A stretch of DNA of 64,000 bases from Sphingomonas oligoaromativorans (lineage in GTDB: Bacteria > Pseudomonadota > Alphaproteobacteria > Sphingomonadales > Sphingomonadaceae). How positions within the stretch are numbered: position 1 is the first letter of the stretch; the number at the start of each line of letters is the position of its first letter. Both the position numbers and the translations under genes were made by a program. Below, piece after piece: positions 1 through 8,806 of this stretch. The stretch covers positions 62,001 to 126,000 of the forward strand of contig NZ_JAASQK010000008.1 of assembly GCF_011762195.1 (NCBI RefSeq). The letters run 5' to 3'. The notes below the pieces were generated by a model. The model saw only the letters and a list, made by a program, of their open reading frames with translations, made no database searches and was not told the origin of the DNA.

Positions 1-1
1 G

Positions 2-556
2 GGCGAGGACGCCCGCATCCGCGCCCAGTTCGACGCCAACGTCTTCGGCCTGTTCGCGCTCACCCGTGCCGTGCTGCCGGGGATGCGCGAGCGCCGGCGC
101 GGCCACATCATCAACATCACCTCGGTCGCCGGCCTCGCCGGCTTTCCGGGCTCGGGCTATTATGCCGCCTCCAAGCACGCCGTGGAGGGCTTCTCCGACG
201 CGCTCGCCGCCGAGACGGGGCCGCTCGGGCTTCAGGTCACCTGCGTCGAGCCGGGGCCGTTCCGCACCGACTGGGCGGGCCGCTCGCTCGAACAGACGCC
301 GAGCCGCATCCCCGATTATGCCGACACCGCCGGCGCGCGGCTCCAGAGCACCAGGGCGATCAGCGGGCAGCAGGCCGGCGATCCGGTCCGCGCCGCGCAG
401 ACGATGATCGACATCGCGCTCCGCCCCGACGCACCGCGTCACCTCGTGCTCGGCGCCTGGGGCTATGAGGCGGTGACGGAGCGGCTGGCCGGGCGGATCG
501 CCCTCATCCGGGAGTGGCGCGAAACGAGCCTCGCCGCCGATTTCCCGGAAAATTGA
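2..556 (+). CDS. Short-chain dehydrogenase/reductase (SDR), 5' truncated by window edge
   Basis: The reading frame is open from base 2, so the N-terminal Rossmann glycine motif lies outside the window. The visible part shows the SDR core: an FDANVFG stretch, the HIINITSVAG strand carrying the catalytic serine, and YYAASKHA, which holds the YxxxK catalytic pair. A PG(P)F-type turn (CVEPGPFRTDW) follows. SDRs of this type use NAD(P)H to reduce or oxidise carbonyl and hydroxyl groups. The substrate cannot be read from the sequence. It ends before a long intergenic region that leads into nrdA, so it is probably not in the nrdA operon. Family assignment is firm; specificity is unknown. Confidence 0.9.
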   Translation, partial: GEDARIRAQFDANVFGLFALTRAVLPGMRERRRGHIINITSVAGLAGFPGSGYYAASKHAVEGFSDALAAETGPLGLQVTCVEPGPFRTDWAGRSLEQTPSRIPDYADTAGARLQSTRAISGQQAGDPVRAAQTMIDIALRPDAPRHLVLGAWGYEAVTERLAGRIALIREWRETSLAADFPEN

Positions 557-963
557 GGGCGGCTGCTGTATCCGGCCGTTGATGACAATCCGCATCGCGG
601 CCGGATCATTTCGGCGCCGATCCCCAACGTCTGGTCGCCCGTAAAACCGGCCACAATTTGATCCACACATTTCGCACCGCAGCGACGCGCCGGAAATCAG
701 GCACCTGGGAAGCGTCAAGCACCCAATCGTACCTTTCGCCAAAATAAACCCACTTGTGCCGCGACTCGGGCAGAGGCACTATCGGTTGTGTCAGGCGCTG
801 GGGGCCGACACCAGATCGAGTTGAAACACCGGGATTCAGCCTTGAATCGCGGAACGGACGTCCCATTTCACCGTGGGACGAACGGAGAACGGACTCGTCT
901 GCACCGCCCTCAATGCTATGCTCGGGAGTGTATGTCCCGAGTCGAACGAAATATGAACGCGGG
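557..963 (+). other. 407-bp leader region upstream of nrdA with several inverted repeats
   Basis: No convincing gene is seen here. On the nrdA strand there is a run of short, mostly perfect inverted repeats: 756-779 (GTGCC/GGCAC), 788-811 (GTGTC-a-GGC/GCC-GACAC), 833-848 (GATTCA/TGAATC), 859-880 (CGTCCCA/TGGGACG) and 921-941 (CTCGGGA/TCCCGAG, 7-nt loop, 22 bases before the start codon). Three copies of AACGGA (853, 881, 888) flank the fourth hairpin. I could not see a clear NrdR box. The region may be a structured 5' leader or operator region controlling nrdA. This is inference: short stems also arise by chance. Confidence 0.4.
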
Positions 964-2877
964 ATGGACATCATGGATCTTTCGGGCAGCAGCGAGACCG
1001 TCATGAACGACGCCCCCCTTCTCGACATCCAGCGCGCCGCAGCGGCCGCCAAGGACGCGTCGTCGGACGGCCAGGGCGCGCGCCCGATCCCCTATGACAT
1101 CGTCAAGGACGACAGCCGCGACGCGCTCCTCACCGATTTCGGCAAGGATACGCTGAACGATCGCTATCTCCTGCCCGGCGAGACGTATCAGGATCTCTTC
1201 GTCCGCGTGGCGTCTGCTTATGCCGACGATCAGGCGCACGCCCAGCGCCTGTATGATTATATCTCGAAGCTGTGGTTCATGCCCGCCACGCCCGTTCTCT
1301 CGAACGGCGGCACCGGCCGCGGCCTGCCGATCTCCTGCTATCTGAACTCGGTGCCGGACAGCCTGAACGGCATCGTCGACACCTGGAACGAGAATGTCTG
1401 GCTCGCTTCGCGCGGCGGCGGCATCGGCACCTATTGGGGCAATGTCCGCGGCATCGGCGAGCCGGTCGGGCTCAACGGCAAGACCTCGGGCATCATCCCG
1501 TTCGTCCGCGTGATGGACTCGCTGACGCTCGCCATCTCGCAGGGCTCGCTGCGCCGTGGCTCGGCCGCCTGCTATCTCGACGTGTCGCACCCGGAGATCG
1601 AGGAATTCCTCGAAATCCGCAAACCCTCGGGCGACTTCAACCGCAAGGCGCTCAACCTGCACCATGGCGTGCTGCTCACCGACGAGTTCATGGAAGCGGT
1701 GCGCGATGGCCGCCCGTTCGAGCTCAAGTCCCCCAAGGACGGCTCGAAGCGCGGCGAGGTCGATGCCCGCGCGCTGTTCCAGAAGCTCGTGGAAGTCCGC
1801 CTCGCGACCGGCGAGCCTTATATCGTGTTCTCGGACACGGTGAACCGCGCCATGCCGAAGTTCCAGCGCGACGTCGGCCTCAAGGTCTCGACCTCGAATC
1901 TCTGCTCGGAGATCACGCTGCCGACCGGCATGGACCAGCATGGCGTGGATCGCACGGCGGTCTGCTGCCTGTCCTCGCTCAACCTCGAGACGTGGGACCA
2001 GTGGAACGGCGACAAGCAGTTCATCGAGGACGTGATGCGCTTCCTCGACAATGTGCTGACCGACTATATCGAGCGCGCCGAGCCCGGCATGGAGCGGGCG
2101 AAATACTCGGCCGGCCGCGAGCGGTCGGTCGGTCTGGGCGTGATGGGCTTCCACTCCTTCCTCCAGGCGCGCGGCCTCGGCTTCGAGAGCGCGATGGCGA
2201 AAAGCTGGAACATGAAGATGTTCCGCCACATCCGCGCCAAGGCGGACGAGGCCTCGATGCTGCTCGCCCATGAGCGCGGGCCGTGCCCGGACGCCGCCGA
2301 TCAGGGCGTGATGGAGCGCTTCTCGTGCAAGATGGCGATCGCGCCGACCGCGTCGATCTCGATCATCTGCGGCGGCACCTCGGCCTGCATCGAGCCGATC
2401 CCGGCCAATATCTACACCCACAAGACGCTGTCGGGCAGCTTCTCGGTGAAGAACCCCTATCTCCAGAAGCTTCTCCAGCAGAAGTCGAAGGACTCCGATG
2501 CGGTGTGGAACTCGATCCTCGAGAAGGGCGGCTCGGTCCAGCATCTCGACTTCCTCTCGATCGAGGAGAAGGACTGCTACAAGACCTCGTTCGAGATCGA
2601 CCAGCGCTGGCTGATCGAGCTGGCCGCCGATCGCACGCCCTACATCGATCAGGCGCAGTCGCTGAACCTGTTCATCCCGGCCGACGTCGAGAAGTGGGAT
2701 CTGCTGATGCTCCACTTCCGCGCGTGGGAGCTGGGCGTGAAGTCGCTTTATTATCTGCGCTCCAAGTCGGTGCAGCGCGCCGGCTTCGCGGGCGGCGTCG
2801 AGGCGGACAACACGCCCGACCTGCGCAAGATCGACGTGGAAGTGACCGATTACGACGAATGCCTCGCCTGCCAGTAA
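964..2877 (+). CDS. nrdA: Class I ribonucleoside-diphosphate reductase, alpha subunit NrdA
   Basis: This is the large catalytic subunit that reduces ribonucleoside diphosphates to deoxyribonucleotides in the cytosol with its radical partner NrdB. Key residues are present: the SCYLNS cysteine (C125), the NLCSE motif (C314 and E316), the VCCLSSLN cysteines (C334/C335), and a C-terminal redox pair in the ECLACQ tail. The length is 637 residues from ATG 964, and another ATG lies at 973. The longer upstream open frame would add residues of non-family sequence, so I rejected it. The gene is preceded by a hairpin-rich leader. Its partner gene nrdB is 3 kb downstream, with two other genes between. 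Confidence 0.95.
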   Translation: MDIMDLSGSSETVMNDAPLLDIQRAAAAAKDASSDGQGARPIPYDIVKDDSRDALLTDFGKDTLNDRYLLPGETYQDLFVRVASAYADDQAHAQRLYDYISKLWFMPATPVLSNGGTGRGLPISCYLNSVPDSLNGIVDTWNENVWLASRGGGIGTYWGNVRGIGEPVGLNGKTSGIIPFVRVMDSLTLAISQGSLRRGSAACYLDVSHPEIEEFLEIRKPSGDFNRKALNLHHGVLLTDEFMEAVRDGRPFELKSPKDGSKRGEVDARALFQKLVEVRLATGEPYIVFSDTVNRAMPKFQRDVGLKVSTSNLCSEITLPTGMDQHGVDRTAVCCLSSLNLETWDQWNGDKQFIEDVMRFLDNVLTDYIERAEPGMERAKYSAGRERSVGLGVMGFHSFLQARGLGFESAMAKSWNMKMFRHIRAKADEASMLLAHERGPCPDAADQGVMERFSCKMAIAPTASISIICGGTSACIEPIPANIYTHKTLSGSFSVKNPYLQKLLQQKSKDSDAVWNSILEKGGSVQHLDFLSIEEKDCYKTSFEIDQRWLIELAADRTPYIDQAQSLNLFIPADVEKWDLLMLHFRAWELGVKSLYYLRSKSVQRAGFAGGVEADNTPDLRKIDVEVTDYDECLACQ

Positions 2878-3049
2878 GGCGCGCGGGCTGATCGCGCTCC
2901 CCGCCGGAACGGTCGCGGGGGAATGGGATGACGGTTCGGCCGGGCACAGGCGGCGCCGGGGTGATGGCCTTGTGCCACCCCTTCGTGCTGCCCGCGTCCG
3001 GGCGATGGAAAGCGGGTTGCCGGGGGGCAAGCAGGGAGAGCATAGGGGC

Positions 3050-5305
3050 ATGACCTTCACAGGACGACTTCTCGCCGGCGTGGGCATCGCGTCGCTCGCT
3101 TGCAGCACCTTCGCCTCCGCCGCCGCGCCCGTCGCCGCTGGCGCGCACACGCGCGAGGCCGCCTTCGACGCCGCGATCAGCAGCGACGAGCAGACCGCCT
3201 GGCTGAAGGACATGTCGTCCGCCCCCAACCATGTCGGCTCGCCGCACGACAAGGCGAATGCCGAGAAGGTGCTCGCCCAGTTCAGGTCGTGGGGCTGGGA
3301 CGCGCATATCGAAACCTTCCAGGTTCTCTATCCCACCCCGATCTCCACCACGCTGGAGATGATCGCACCGACGAAGGTGACGCTCGGCGGGCAGGAGCCG
3401 CCCGTCCCCGGCGATCCGACCTCGGCCGAGACGCAGGGCGCGCTGCCGCCTTATGTCGCCTATCAGGGCGACGGCGACGTCACCGCGCCGGTCGTCTATG
3501 TGAATTACGGGATGCCCGCCGATTATGAGGAGCTGGCGCGGCGCGGCATCGATGTGAAGGGCAAGATCGTGCTTGCCCGCTATGGCGCGGGATGGCGCGG
3601 CCTGAAGCCCAAGCTCGCGCAGGAGCATGGCGCGGCGGGTTGCCTGATCTATTCCGATCCCGCCGACGACGGCTATGCCAAGTGGGACAGCTATCCGCAG
3701 GGCGGCGGCCGGCCCGATCATGGCGTGCAGCGCGGATCGGTGCAGGACATGACCCTCTATCCGGGCGATCCGCTGACCCCCGGCATCGGCGCCACCGCCG
3801 ACGCCAAGCGGCTGACCCGCGAACAGGCGCAGACGATTCTCAGGATTCCGACGCTGCCGATTTCCTATGCCGACGCGACGAAGCTGCTCGCCGGGCTGCA
3901 AGGGCCGCTGGCGACCGGCGGGAATCGCGGCGCGCTGGGCCTCGCCTATCATTATGGCGGCACCGGCGCGGTGACGGCGCATCTGGCGGTCAAGTCGGAC
4001 TGGTCGCTCAAGACGCTCTACGACGTGATCGCCACGCTCAAGGGCAGGACGCGCCCCGACGAGTGGGTGATCCGCGCCAACCATCGCGACGGCTGGGTGT
4101 TCGGCGCCGCCGATCCGCTGTCGGGCCATGTCGCCATGCTCAACGAGGCGCAGGCGATGGGCCAGCTCGTGAAGAAGGGCTGGCGGCCGGATCGCACCAT
4201 CGTCTACGCGAGCTGGGACGGCGAGGAGCCCGGCCTGCTCGGCTCGACCGAATGGGCCGAGACGCACGCCGACGAGCTGAAGCGCAAGGCCGTGCTCTAC
4301 ATCAACACCGACAATAACGGCCGCGGCTTCATCCATATCGAGGGCAGCCACGACCTTCAGCATTTCGCCGACCAGACCACCGGCGACGTCACCGATCCCG
4401 AGACCGGCGCCACGCTGGCCGAACGCGCGCGCGCCGAGATCCTCGCGCATGAGGCGGAGAAGCCCGGCAGCGAGAAGGATTATATGGTCGCGGCGGCGAA
4501 GGCCGGCGGCGATCTGCCGATCGGGCCGCTGGGATCGGGATCGGATTACTCCTCCTTCCTCCAGCATCTCGGCATTCCGGCGCTGGACGTGGGCTTCGGC
4601 GGCGAGGATGCGGCCGGCGGCTCCTACCACTCGGTCTATGACAGCTTCACCCACTTCACCCGGTTCGACGATCCGGGCCTGAAATATGGCGCGGCGCTGT
4701 CGAAGCTGATCGGGCGGCTGGTGATGCGCGCCGCCGACGCGCCGCGCGTGCCGGCCCGCTATGGCGACTTCGCGAGCACCGTCGCGCGTTATGTCGACGA
4801 GGTGAAGAAGCTCGCGGCCGATCAGCGCAAGCAGGATCAGGCGCAGGCCGACGCGCGCGCCGTCCACGCCTTCCGCCTCGCCTCCAACCCGGACGCGCCC
4901 ACCGCGGCCCCCGAGGCCAAGGCGCCGACCCCGGCGATCGACATGGCCGCGCTCGATGCTGCCTCGGCGCGGCTCACCCGCTCGGCCGCCGCCGCCGATG
5001 CGATGCTGGCGGGCGAGGACCGGCTCTCCGCCGCCACCCGCGCGCGGATCGAGGCGTCGCTCCGCCAGATCGACCAGGTGCTGATCGATCCGGCGGGCCT
5101 GCCTTTCCGGCCCTGGTATCGGAACCTGATCTACGCGCCGGGCCGCTTCACCGGCTATGGCGCCAAGACGCTGCCGGGTGTGCGCGAAGCGATCGAGGAG
5201 CGTCGCTTCGACGACGCCACCGCCTATGTCGGCAAGACGGCGGCGGTGCTCGACGCTTATGCCGATCGGCTCGATCAGGCGGTGGCGATGGCGGGCACCC
5301 GATGA
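3050..5305 (+). CDS. Secreted M28-family metallopeptidase, glutamate carboxypeptidase II-like
   Basis: A 751-residue protein starting with a signal peptide (MTFTGRLLAGVG..., cleavage near ASAAA), preceded by the RBS CAGGGAG. The order is a short N-terminal peptidase part, a PA (protease-associated) insert, the M28 zinc peptidase core, and a C-terminal helical domain like the transferrin-receptor dimerisation domain. Visible zinc ligands or catalytic residues are NHRD, AADPLSG, WDGEEPGLLG, INTDNN and YHSVYDS. It probably trims acidic C-terminal residues from peptides in the periplasm or outside the cell; the exact substrate is unknown. It sits between nrdA and nrdB on the same strand, an unusual placement with no obvious functional link. 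Confidence 0.9.
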   Translation: MTFTGRLLAGVGIASLACSTFASAAAPVAAGAHTREAAFDAAISSDEQTAWLKDMSSAPNHVGSPHDKANAEKVLAQFRSWGWDAHIETFQVLYPTPISTTLEMIAPTKVTLGGQEPPVPGDPTSAETQGALPPYVAYQGDGDVTAPVVYVNYGMPADYEELARRGIDVKGKIVLARYGAGWRGLKPKLAQEHGAAGCLIYSDPADDGYAKWDSYPQGGGRPDHGVQRGSVQDMTLYPGDPLTPGIGATADAKRLTREQAQTILRIPTLPISYADATKLLAGLQGPLATGGNRGALGLAYHYGGTGAVTAHLAVKSDWSLKTLYDVIATLKGRTRPDEWVIRANHRDGWVFGAADPLSGHVAMLNEAQAMGQLVKKGWRPDRTIVYASWDGEEPGLLGSTEWAETHADELKRKAVLYINTDNNGRGFIHIEGSHDLQHFADQTTGDVTDPETGATLAERARAEILAHEAEKPGSEKDYMVAAAKAGGDLPIGPLGSGSDYSSFLQHLGIPALDVGFGGEDAAGGSYHSVYDSFTHFTRFDDPGLKYGAALSKLIGRLVMRAADAPRVPARYGDFASTVARYVDEVKKLAADQRKQDQAQADARAVHAFRLASNPDAPTAAPEAKAPTPAIDMAALDAASARLTRSAAAADAMLAGEDRLSAATRARIEASLRQIDQVLIDPAGLPFRPWYRNLIYAPGRFTGYGAKTLPGVREAIEERRFDDATAYVGKTAAVLDAYADRLDQAVAMAGTR

Positions 5306-5326
5306 TGCCGGGGGCGCCGCATCGGC

Positions 5327-5347
5327 CCTCTCCCGTGGCGGGAGAGG
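5327..5347. repeat. Palindromic intergenic element CCTCTCCCG/CGGGAGAGG
   Basis: A perfect 9-bp stem with a TGG loop lies just after the M28 peptidase gene. There is no T-run, so it does not look like a standard intrinsic terminator. Palindromes of this CTCTCCC...GGGAGAG kind are common REP-like elements in proteobacterial intergenic DNA. Only this copy is seen in the window. Confidence 0.5.
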
Positions 5348-5480
5348 CCGCGCAGTCGCGAAATGCCGTGTTTGCGCCTATATTCCACGGAATGAAAATC
5401 CGTCTCTTCGAACAGACCGGCGGCGACGCCGGCGTTGGCGGGGCGCGCGTGGGGCCGCTCTCGGCCGCATGGGGGCGGGC

Positions 5481-5834
5481 ATGAGCGTGCTGCTGCTGCG
5501 CTGGATCGCGCTGCTGGTCGGCCCGGTGCTGCTGTTCGCGGCCTATCGGCTGCACCGCAAGCCGCAGGAGTTCTGGGTGCTGCTGGGGAGCGGGCTGGTC
5601 GCCACGCTGAGCCTCACCGCCTCCGTGCTGCCCGCGCGCGCGCAGGCGCTGATGCCGGTGCATGTCAGCGCCTTCGCGCTCTATGTGGCAGGCGCGCTGC
5701 TGCTCGCGCGCGCCGTCTTCACGCGTCTCGGTCCGGTCGCCCGCCTGCTCTATCTGGCGTGCGGCATCGCCTTTCTTTCGCCCATCCTGATCCTGACCTC
5801 TTTTGCGGTCGCCCTGCATTCGCACGGAGCCTGA
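5481..5834 (+). CDS. Small integral membrane protein of unknown function
   Basis: A 117-residue, very hydrophobic protein with about four predicted membrane segments (near residues 5-20, 28-48, 57-77 and 85-112). ATG 5481 follows GGGGGCGGG. An in-frame ATG at 5469 is an alternative that adds four residues. Its stop is two bases before the nrdB start, so it is very probably co-transcribed with nrdB. I do not recognise the family. Its tight link to nrdB is positional only and does not prove a role in nucleotide reduction. Confidence 0.6.
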   Translation: MSVLLLRWIALLVGPVLLFAAYRLHRKPQEFWVLLGSGLVATLSLTASVLPARAQALMPVHVSAFALYVAGALLLARAVFTRLGPVARLLYLACGIAFLSPILILTSFAVALHSHGA

Positions 5835-5836
5835 AC

Positions 5837-6895
5837 ATGCCTCTTCTCCAAGCCTCCAAGACCTACAAGCCCTTCGAATATCCGTGGGCGTTCGAGTTCT
5901 GGAAGCGCCAGCAGCAGCTCCACTGGCTGCCCGAGGAGGTGCCGCTCGGCGAGGATTGCCGCGACTGGGCGCAGAAGCTCACCGACCATGAGCGCAACCT
6001 GCTGACCCAGATCTTCCGCTTCTTCACGCAGGCCGACGTCGAGGTGCAGGACTGCTACCACGAGAAATACGGCCGGGTGTTCAAGCCCACCGAGGTGAAG
6101 ATGATGCTCACCGCCTTCTCCAACATGGAGACGGTGCACATCGCAGCCTACAGCCACCTGCTCGACACCATCGGGATGCCCGAGAGCGAGTACAGCGCCT
6201 TCCTCCAGTATAAAGAGATGAAGGACAAGCACGACTATCTCGCCACCTTCGGCGTCGACAACGATCAGGACATCGCGCGCACGCTCGCCATGTTCGGCGG
6301 CTTCACCGAAGGGCTCCAGCTGTTCGCGTCCTTCGCGATGCTGATGAACTTCCCGCGCTTCAACAAGATGAAGGGCATGGGCCAGATCGTCAGCTGGTCG
6401 GTGCGCGACGAGAGCCTCCACTGCGAGGGCATCATCCGCCTGTTCCACGCCTTCTGTCAGGAGCGTCAGTGCCTCACCCCGGCGGTGAAGGACGACATCA
6501 TGGACATGTGCCAGAAGACCGTCCGCATCGAGGACGCCTTCATCGACCTCGTGTTCGAGATGGGCCCGGTCAACGGCATGACGCCCAAGGACATCAAGCG
6601 CTACATCCGCTTCGTGGCGGACTGGCGCCTCGGCCAGCTCGGCCTGAAGCCGATCTACATGATCGAGGAGCACCCGCTGCCGTGGCTCGCGCCGCTGCTC
6701 AACGGTGTCGAGCACGCCAACTTCTTCGAGACCCGCGCCACCGAATATTCCAAGGCCGCGACGCGCGGCAACTGGGGCGAGGTGTGGGACAATTTCGATC
6801 GCCGCAAGGCCGCCAAGTCGGCGCTCGCCGCCAATGAGGATGCCACGTCGAGCGAAGGCGACATGTTCACCCGCGCGGGCGTCGCCGCGGAGTGA
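5837..6895 (+). CDS. nrdB: Class Ia ribonucleoside-diphosphate reductase, beta subunit NrdB
   Basis: The 352-residue R2 protein houses the di-iron centre and the stable tyrosyl radical passed to NrdA. The motif METVHIAAY carries iron ligands E98 and H101 and the radical tyrosine Y105, with the E-x2-H-x3-Y spacing of class Ia enzymes, so a Phe-type class Ic enzyme is excluded. Later ligands are visible in the EGLQLFASFAM and WSVRDESLHCEG stretches. ATG 5837 has GGAG eight bases upstream. The longer open frame from 5435 overlaps the preceding membrane gene and is rejected. A strong hairpin terminator follows. Confidence 0.95.
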   Translation: MPLLQASKTYKPFEYPWAFEFWKRQQQLHWLPEEVPLGEDCRDWAQKLTDHERNLLTQIFRFFTQADVEVQDCYHEKYGRVFKPTEVKMMLTAFSNMETVHIAAYSHLLDTIGMPESEYSAFLQYKEMKDKHDYLATFGVDNDQDIARTLAMFGGFTEGLQLFASFAMLMNFPRFNKMKGMGQIVSWSVRDESLHCEGIIRLFHAFCQERQCLTPAVKDDIMDMCQKTVRIEDAFIDLVFEMGPVNGMTPKDIKRYIRFVADWRLGQLGLKPIYMIEEHPLPWLAPLLNGVEHANFFETRATEYSKAATRGNWGEVWDNFDRRKAAKSALAANEDATSSEGDMFTRAGVAAE

Positions 6896-6940
6896 GCGAG
6901 GGGGCGCCGGCTCGTGGGCCGGCGCTTCACCCAGGAAAAA

Positions 6941-6970
6941 GGGCGCGCCGTCCGAGACGGCGCGCCCTTC
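6941..6970. terminator. Intrinsic terminator after nrdB
   Basis: A perfect 12-bp GC-rich stem (GGGCGCGCCGTC with loop CGA and its complement), flanked by AAAAA on the left and TTCT on the right. It lies 46 bases after the nrdB stop. The A-run and T-run on both sides could let it work in either direction. Confidence 0.75.
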
Positions 6971-7184
6971 TGCATTGACCGACGGCGCTCCCGGGGGGAA
7001 AGTTGAAAGCGCCGTCGGCTTGAAAGCGGTGTCACCTGTCTGCCTTGCGGCAGGGTTTCGTCGGTGAAATAAACGCGCGATTTGTCTGAAACATCGCACG
7101 CCGTAGGGTCATGCGGCGGATTTACCTTGCCCGTGGCCCCGGTGTAGCATGTCCGCAAGACAGCCCGACCGGGAGACGATGCCG

Positions 7185-7730
7185 ATGACCGCCCGCCCCT
7201 TTTCTCGCCTGCACGGCGCCGTCGCGCTGGCCGCCGCCGGCCTGCTCCTCGCCGGTTGCGACATCCGCGCGCACGACAAGGACGGCAACACCACCGCCAG
7301 CATCAGCTTCGGCAACAGCGCGGAATCGGCCGCCGGCGATACCAAGGGCTCGCACGGCGTCTCGGTCGACGTGCCGGGCTTCTCGGCCAAGGTGAACCTG
7401 CCGGACATGGCCTTCGGCTCCGACACGACGCACATCGACAATCTCAGGATCTTCCCCGGCACCAGCATCCACGGCGTGAACGTGCGCGGCGATGCCGGCG
7501 GGGAGGGCAATGTCGAGATGGGCTTCACCGCGCCGGCCGACAGCGGCCGCGTGCTCGCCTGGTATCGCGACGAGGCGCAGAAGCAAGGCTGGACAATCGA
7601 TCCCGCCACCGGCACCAATCAGTTCGAGGCGACGCGGGCGGACGACAAGGATCGCCCCACCCACCTCGCCATCCAGATCGGCGATGACGGCAAGGGCAGC
7701 AGTGGCCACCTCCTCGTGACGGGTCACTGA
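7185..7730 (+). CDS. Putative lipoprotein with C-terminal WYR-type module
   Basis: A 181-residue protein with a lipoprotein signal: a hydrophobic segment ending in the lipobox LLAGC (lipidated Cys near residue 24). ATG 7185 lies 9 bases after GGGAG; ATG 7179 is also in frame but only 3 bases from it. The mature part is polar. Near the end it has AWYRDEAQKQGW, then a short strand-rich tail ending HLLVTGH. The next gene has a similar DWYRTRAQAGGY segment at the matching place, so the two may be paralogues. Function unknown; likely anchored in the inner or outer membrane facing the periplasm. Confidence 0.75.
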   Translation: MTARPFSRLHGAVALAAAGLLLAGCDIRAHDKDGNTTASISFGNSAESAAGDTKGSHGVSVDVPGFSAKVNLPDMAFGSDTTHIDNLRIFPGTSIHGVNVRGDAGGEGNVEMGFTAPADSGRVLAWYRDEAQKQGWTIDPATGTNQFEATRADDKDRPTHLAIQIGDDGKGSSGHLLVTGH

Positions 7731-7825
7731 GGGCGGGCCATTTCGGGACAGGCGGGCCGACATCATAGCCGCGCACGCCGCCGCGATGCGCTACATCGGC
7801 GTCACACAGACAGGACGCCCGCCTC

Positions 7826-8365
7826 ATGCGCCTCGCCCGATCCGCCTCCCTGCTGCCCGCGCTCGCCGCGCTGATGCTCCTGCCCGGCTGCCACAAGGCC
7901 TCGACGCCCGCGAAGAATCTCGATCAGATGGACGCCGCGCTGGTCGACAGCGCCGGCAACCGTCAGCTCGCGAGCGCGATCAGAGTCGATCCGCATCGCG
8001 GGATGCCGGTGGTGACGGAAGGCGCCAGCAACTGCCTCTCGGGCCTCGTCTACGCCAATGACTGGGCGGCGAAGCTGCCGGCCGATCTGCCCATGCACCC
8101 GCAGGCGAAGCTCCAGGAGGCCGCCGGCCATGACGGCGCCTGCAAGGCCCGCGTGGCGAGCTTCGCCGTCGCCGGCGATCGCGCCGCCGTGCTCGACTGG
8201 TATCGCACCCGCGCGCAGGCCGGCGGCTACGAGACCGAGCGCGAGGACAAGAATGGCGACTGGGTGCTGGCCGGCACGCGCAAGGACGTGATCTTCGTCA
8301 TCACGATCGGCACGCCCGCGCGCGGCGCCACTCCGGTCGACTATGTCTGGACCGAAGGCGCCTGA
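7826..8365 (+). CDS. Putative lipoprotein, possible paralogue of the preceding gene
   Basis: A 179-residue lipoprotein with signal MRLARSASLLPALAALML and lipobox LLPGC. A pair of cysteines (NCLSG and GACKAR) may form a disulphide in the periplasm. The C-terminal half has DLPMHPQAK, then VLDWYRTRAQAGGYE and a closing beta-rich segment, laid out like the previous lipoprotein. The gap of 95 bases between the two genes carries no obvious terminator. I do not recognise a named family; the role is unknown. Confidence 0.75.
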   Translation: MRLARSASLLPALAALMLLPGCHKASTPAKNLDQMDAALVDSAGNRQLASAIRVDPHRGMPVVTEGASNCLSGLVYANDWAAKLPADLPMHPQAKLQEAAGHDGACKARVASFAVAGDRAAVLDWYRTRAQAGGYETEREDKNGDWVLAGTRKDVIFVITIGTPARGATPVDYVWTEGA

Positions 8366-8425
8366 CGCCCATCGGGCGGACACAGCCCCTAGCCCCTGTG
8401 CGTCCGCTGCTCTAAGGCGCATTCC

Positions 8426-8806
8426 ATGCCGCTTTTCTTCGTCATGGTCGGCGGGGCGCTCGGCGCAGGCCTGCGCTATCAGGTCGGGCGCCTCTCGCTT
8501 GCCCTGCTCGGCCCCGGATTCCCGTGGGGAACCTGGTTCATCAATCTCTCCGGCGGGCTCTTCATGGGCCTGCTGGCCGGGCTGCTGGCGCGTTCCGCCT
8601 CGTCGGCGGGCGAGGGCTGGCGCCTGTTGATCGGCGTCGGCGTGCTGGGCGGCTACACCACCTTCTCCACCTTCAGCCTGGAAGCCGCCAACATGATCCA
8701 GCGCGGAGACTGGGGCGCGGCCGCGCTCTATGTCACAAGCTCCGCCGTGGGCGCGATCCTGCTGCTGTTCGTGGGCCTCGGCCTCGCTAGGATATTGCCC
8801 GCATGA
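8426..8806 (+). CDS. crcB: Fluoride ion channel CrcB/Fluc
   Basis: This 126-residue membrane protein has four hydrophobic segments. It shows the family hallmarks GGALGAGLRYQ at the N terminus, the WGTWFINLSGG stretch with its conserved Asn, and GGYTTFSTFSLE with the conserved phenylalanines. Fluc proteins form dual-topology dimers that export fluoride passively. I looked for a fluoride riboswitch in the 60 bases upstream and did not see one. It begins a run of six genes joined by 1- or 4-base overlaps; its stop overlaps the start of the next gene as ATGA. Confidence 0.93.
   Translation: MPLFFVMVGGALGAGLRYQVGRLSLALLGPGFPWGTWFINLSGGLFMGLLAGLLARSASSAGEGWRLLIGVGVLGGYTTFSTFSLEAANMIQRGDWGAAALYVTSSAVGAILLLFVGLGLARILPA

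Noticed and set aside
2878-3049. A riboswitch or small RNA between nrdA and the M28 gene
   Set aside because: GC-rich with possible stems, but no conserved core of a known riboswitch was recognised on either strand.
916-3252. A 778-residue minus-strand frame opposite nrdA
   Set aside because: It is antisense to a clear NrdA, has biased Arg/Ala/Val composition without motifs, and no RBS. In this GC-rich DNA long antisense frames are common.
8366-8425. Fluoride riboswitch before crcB
   Set aside because: The 60-base gap has none of the conserved crcB-motif segments.
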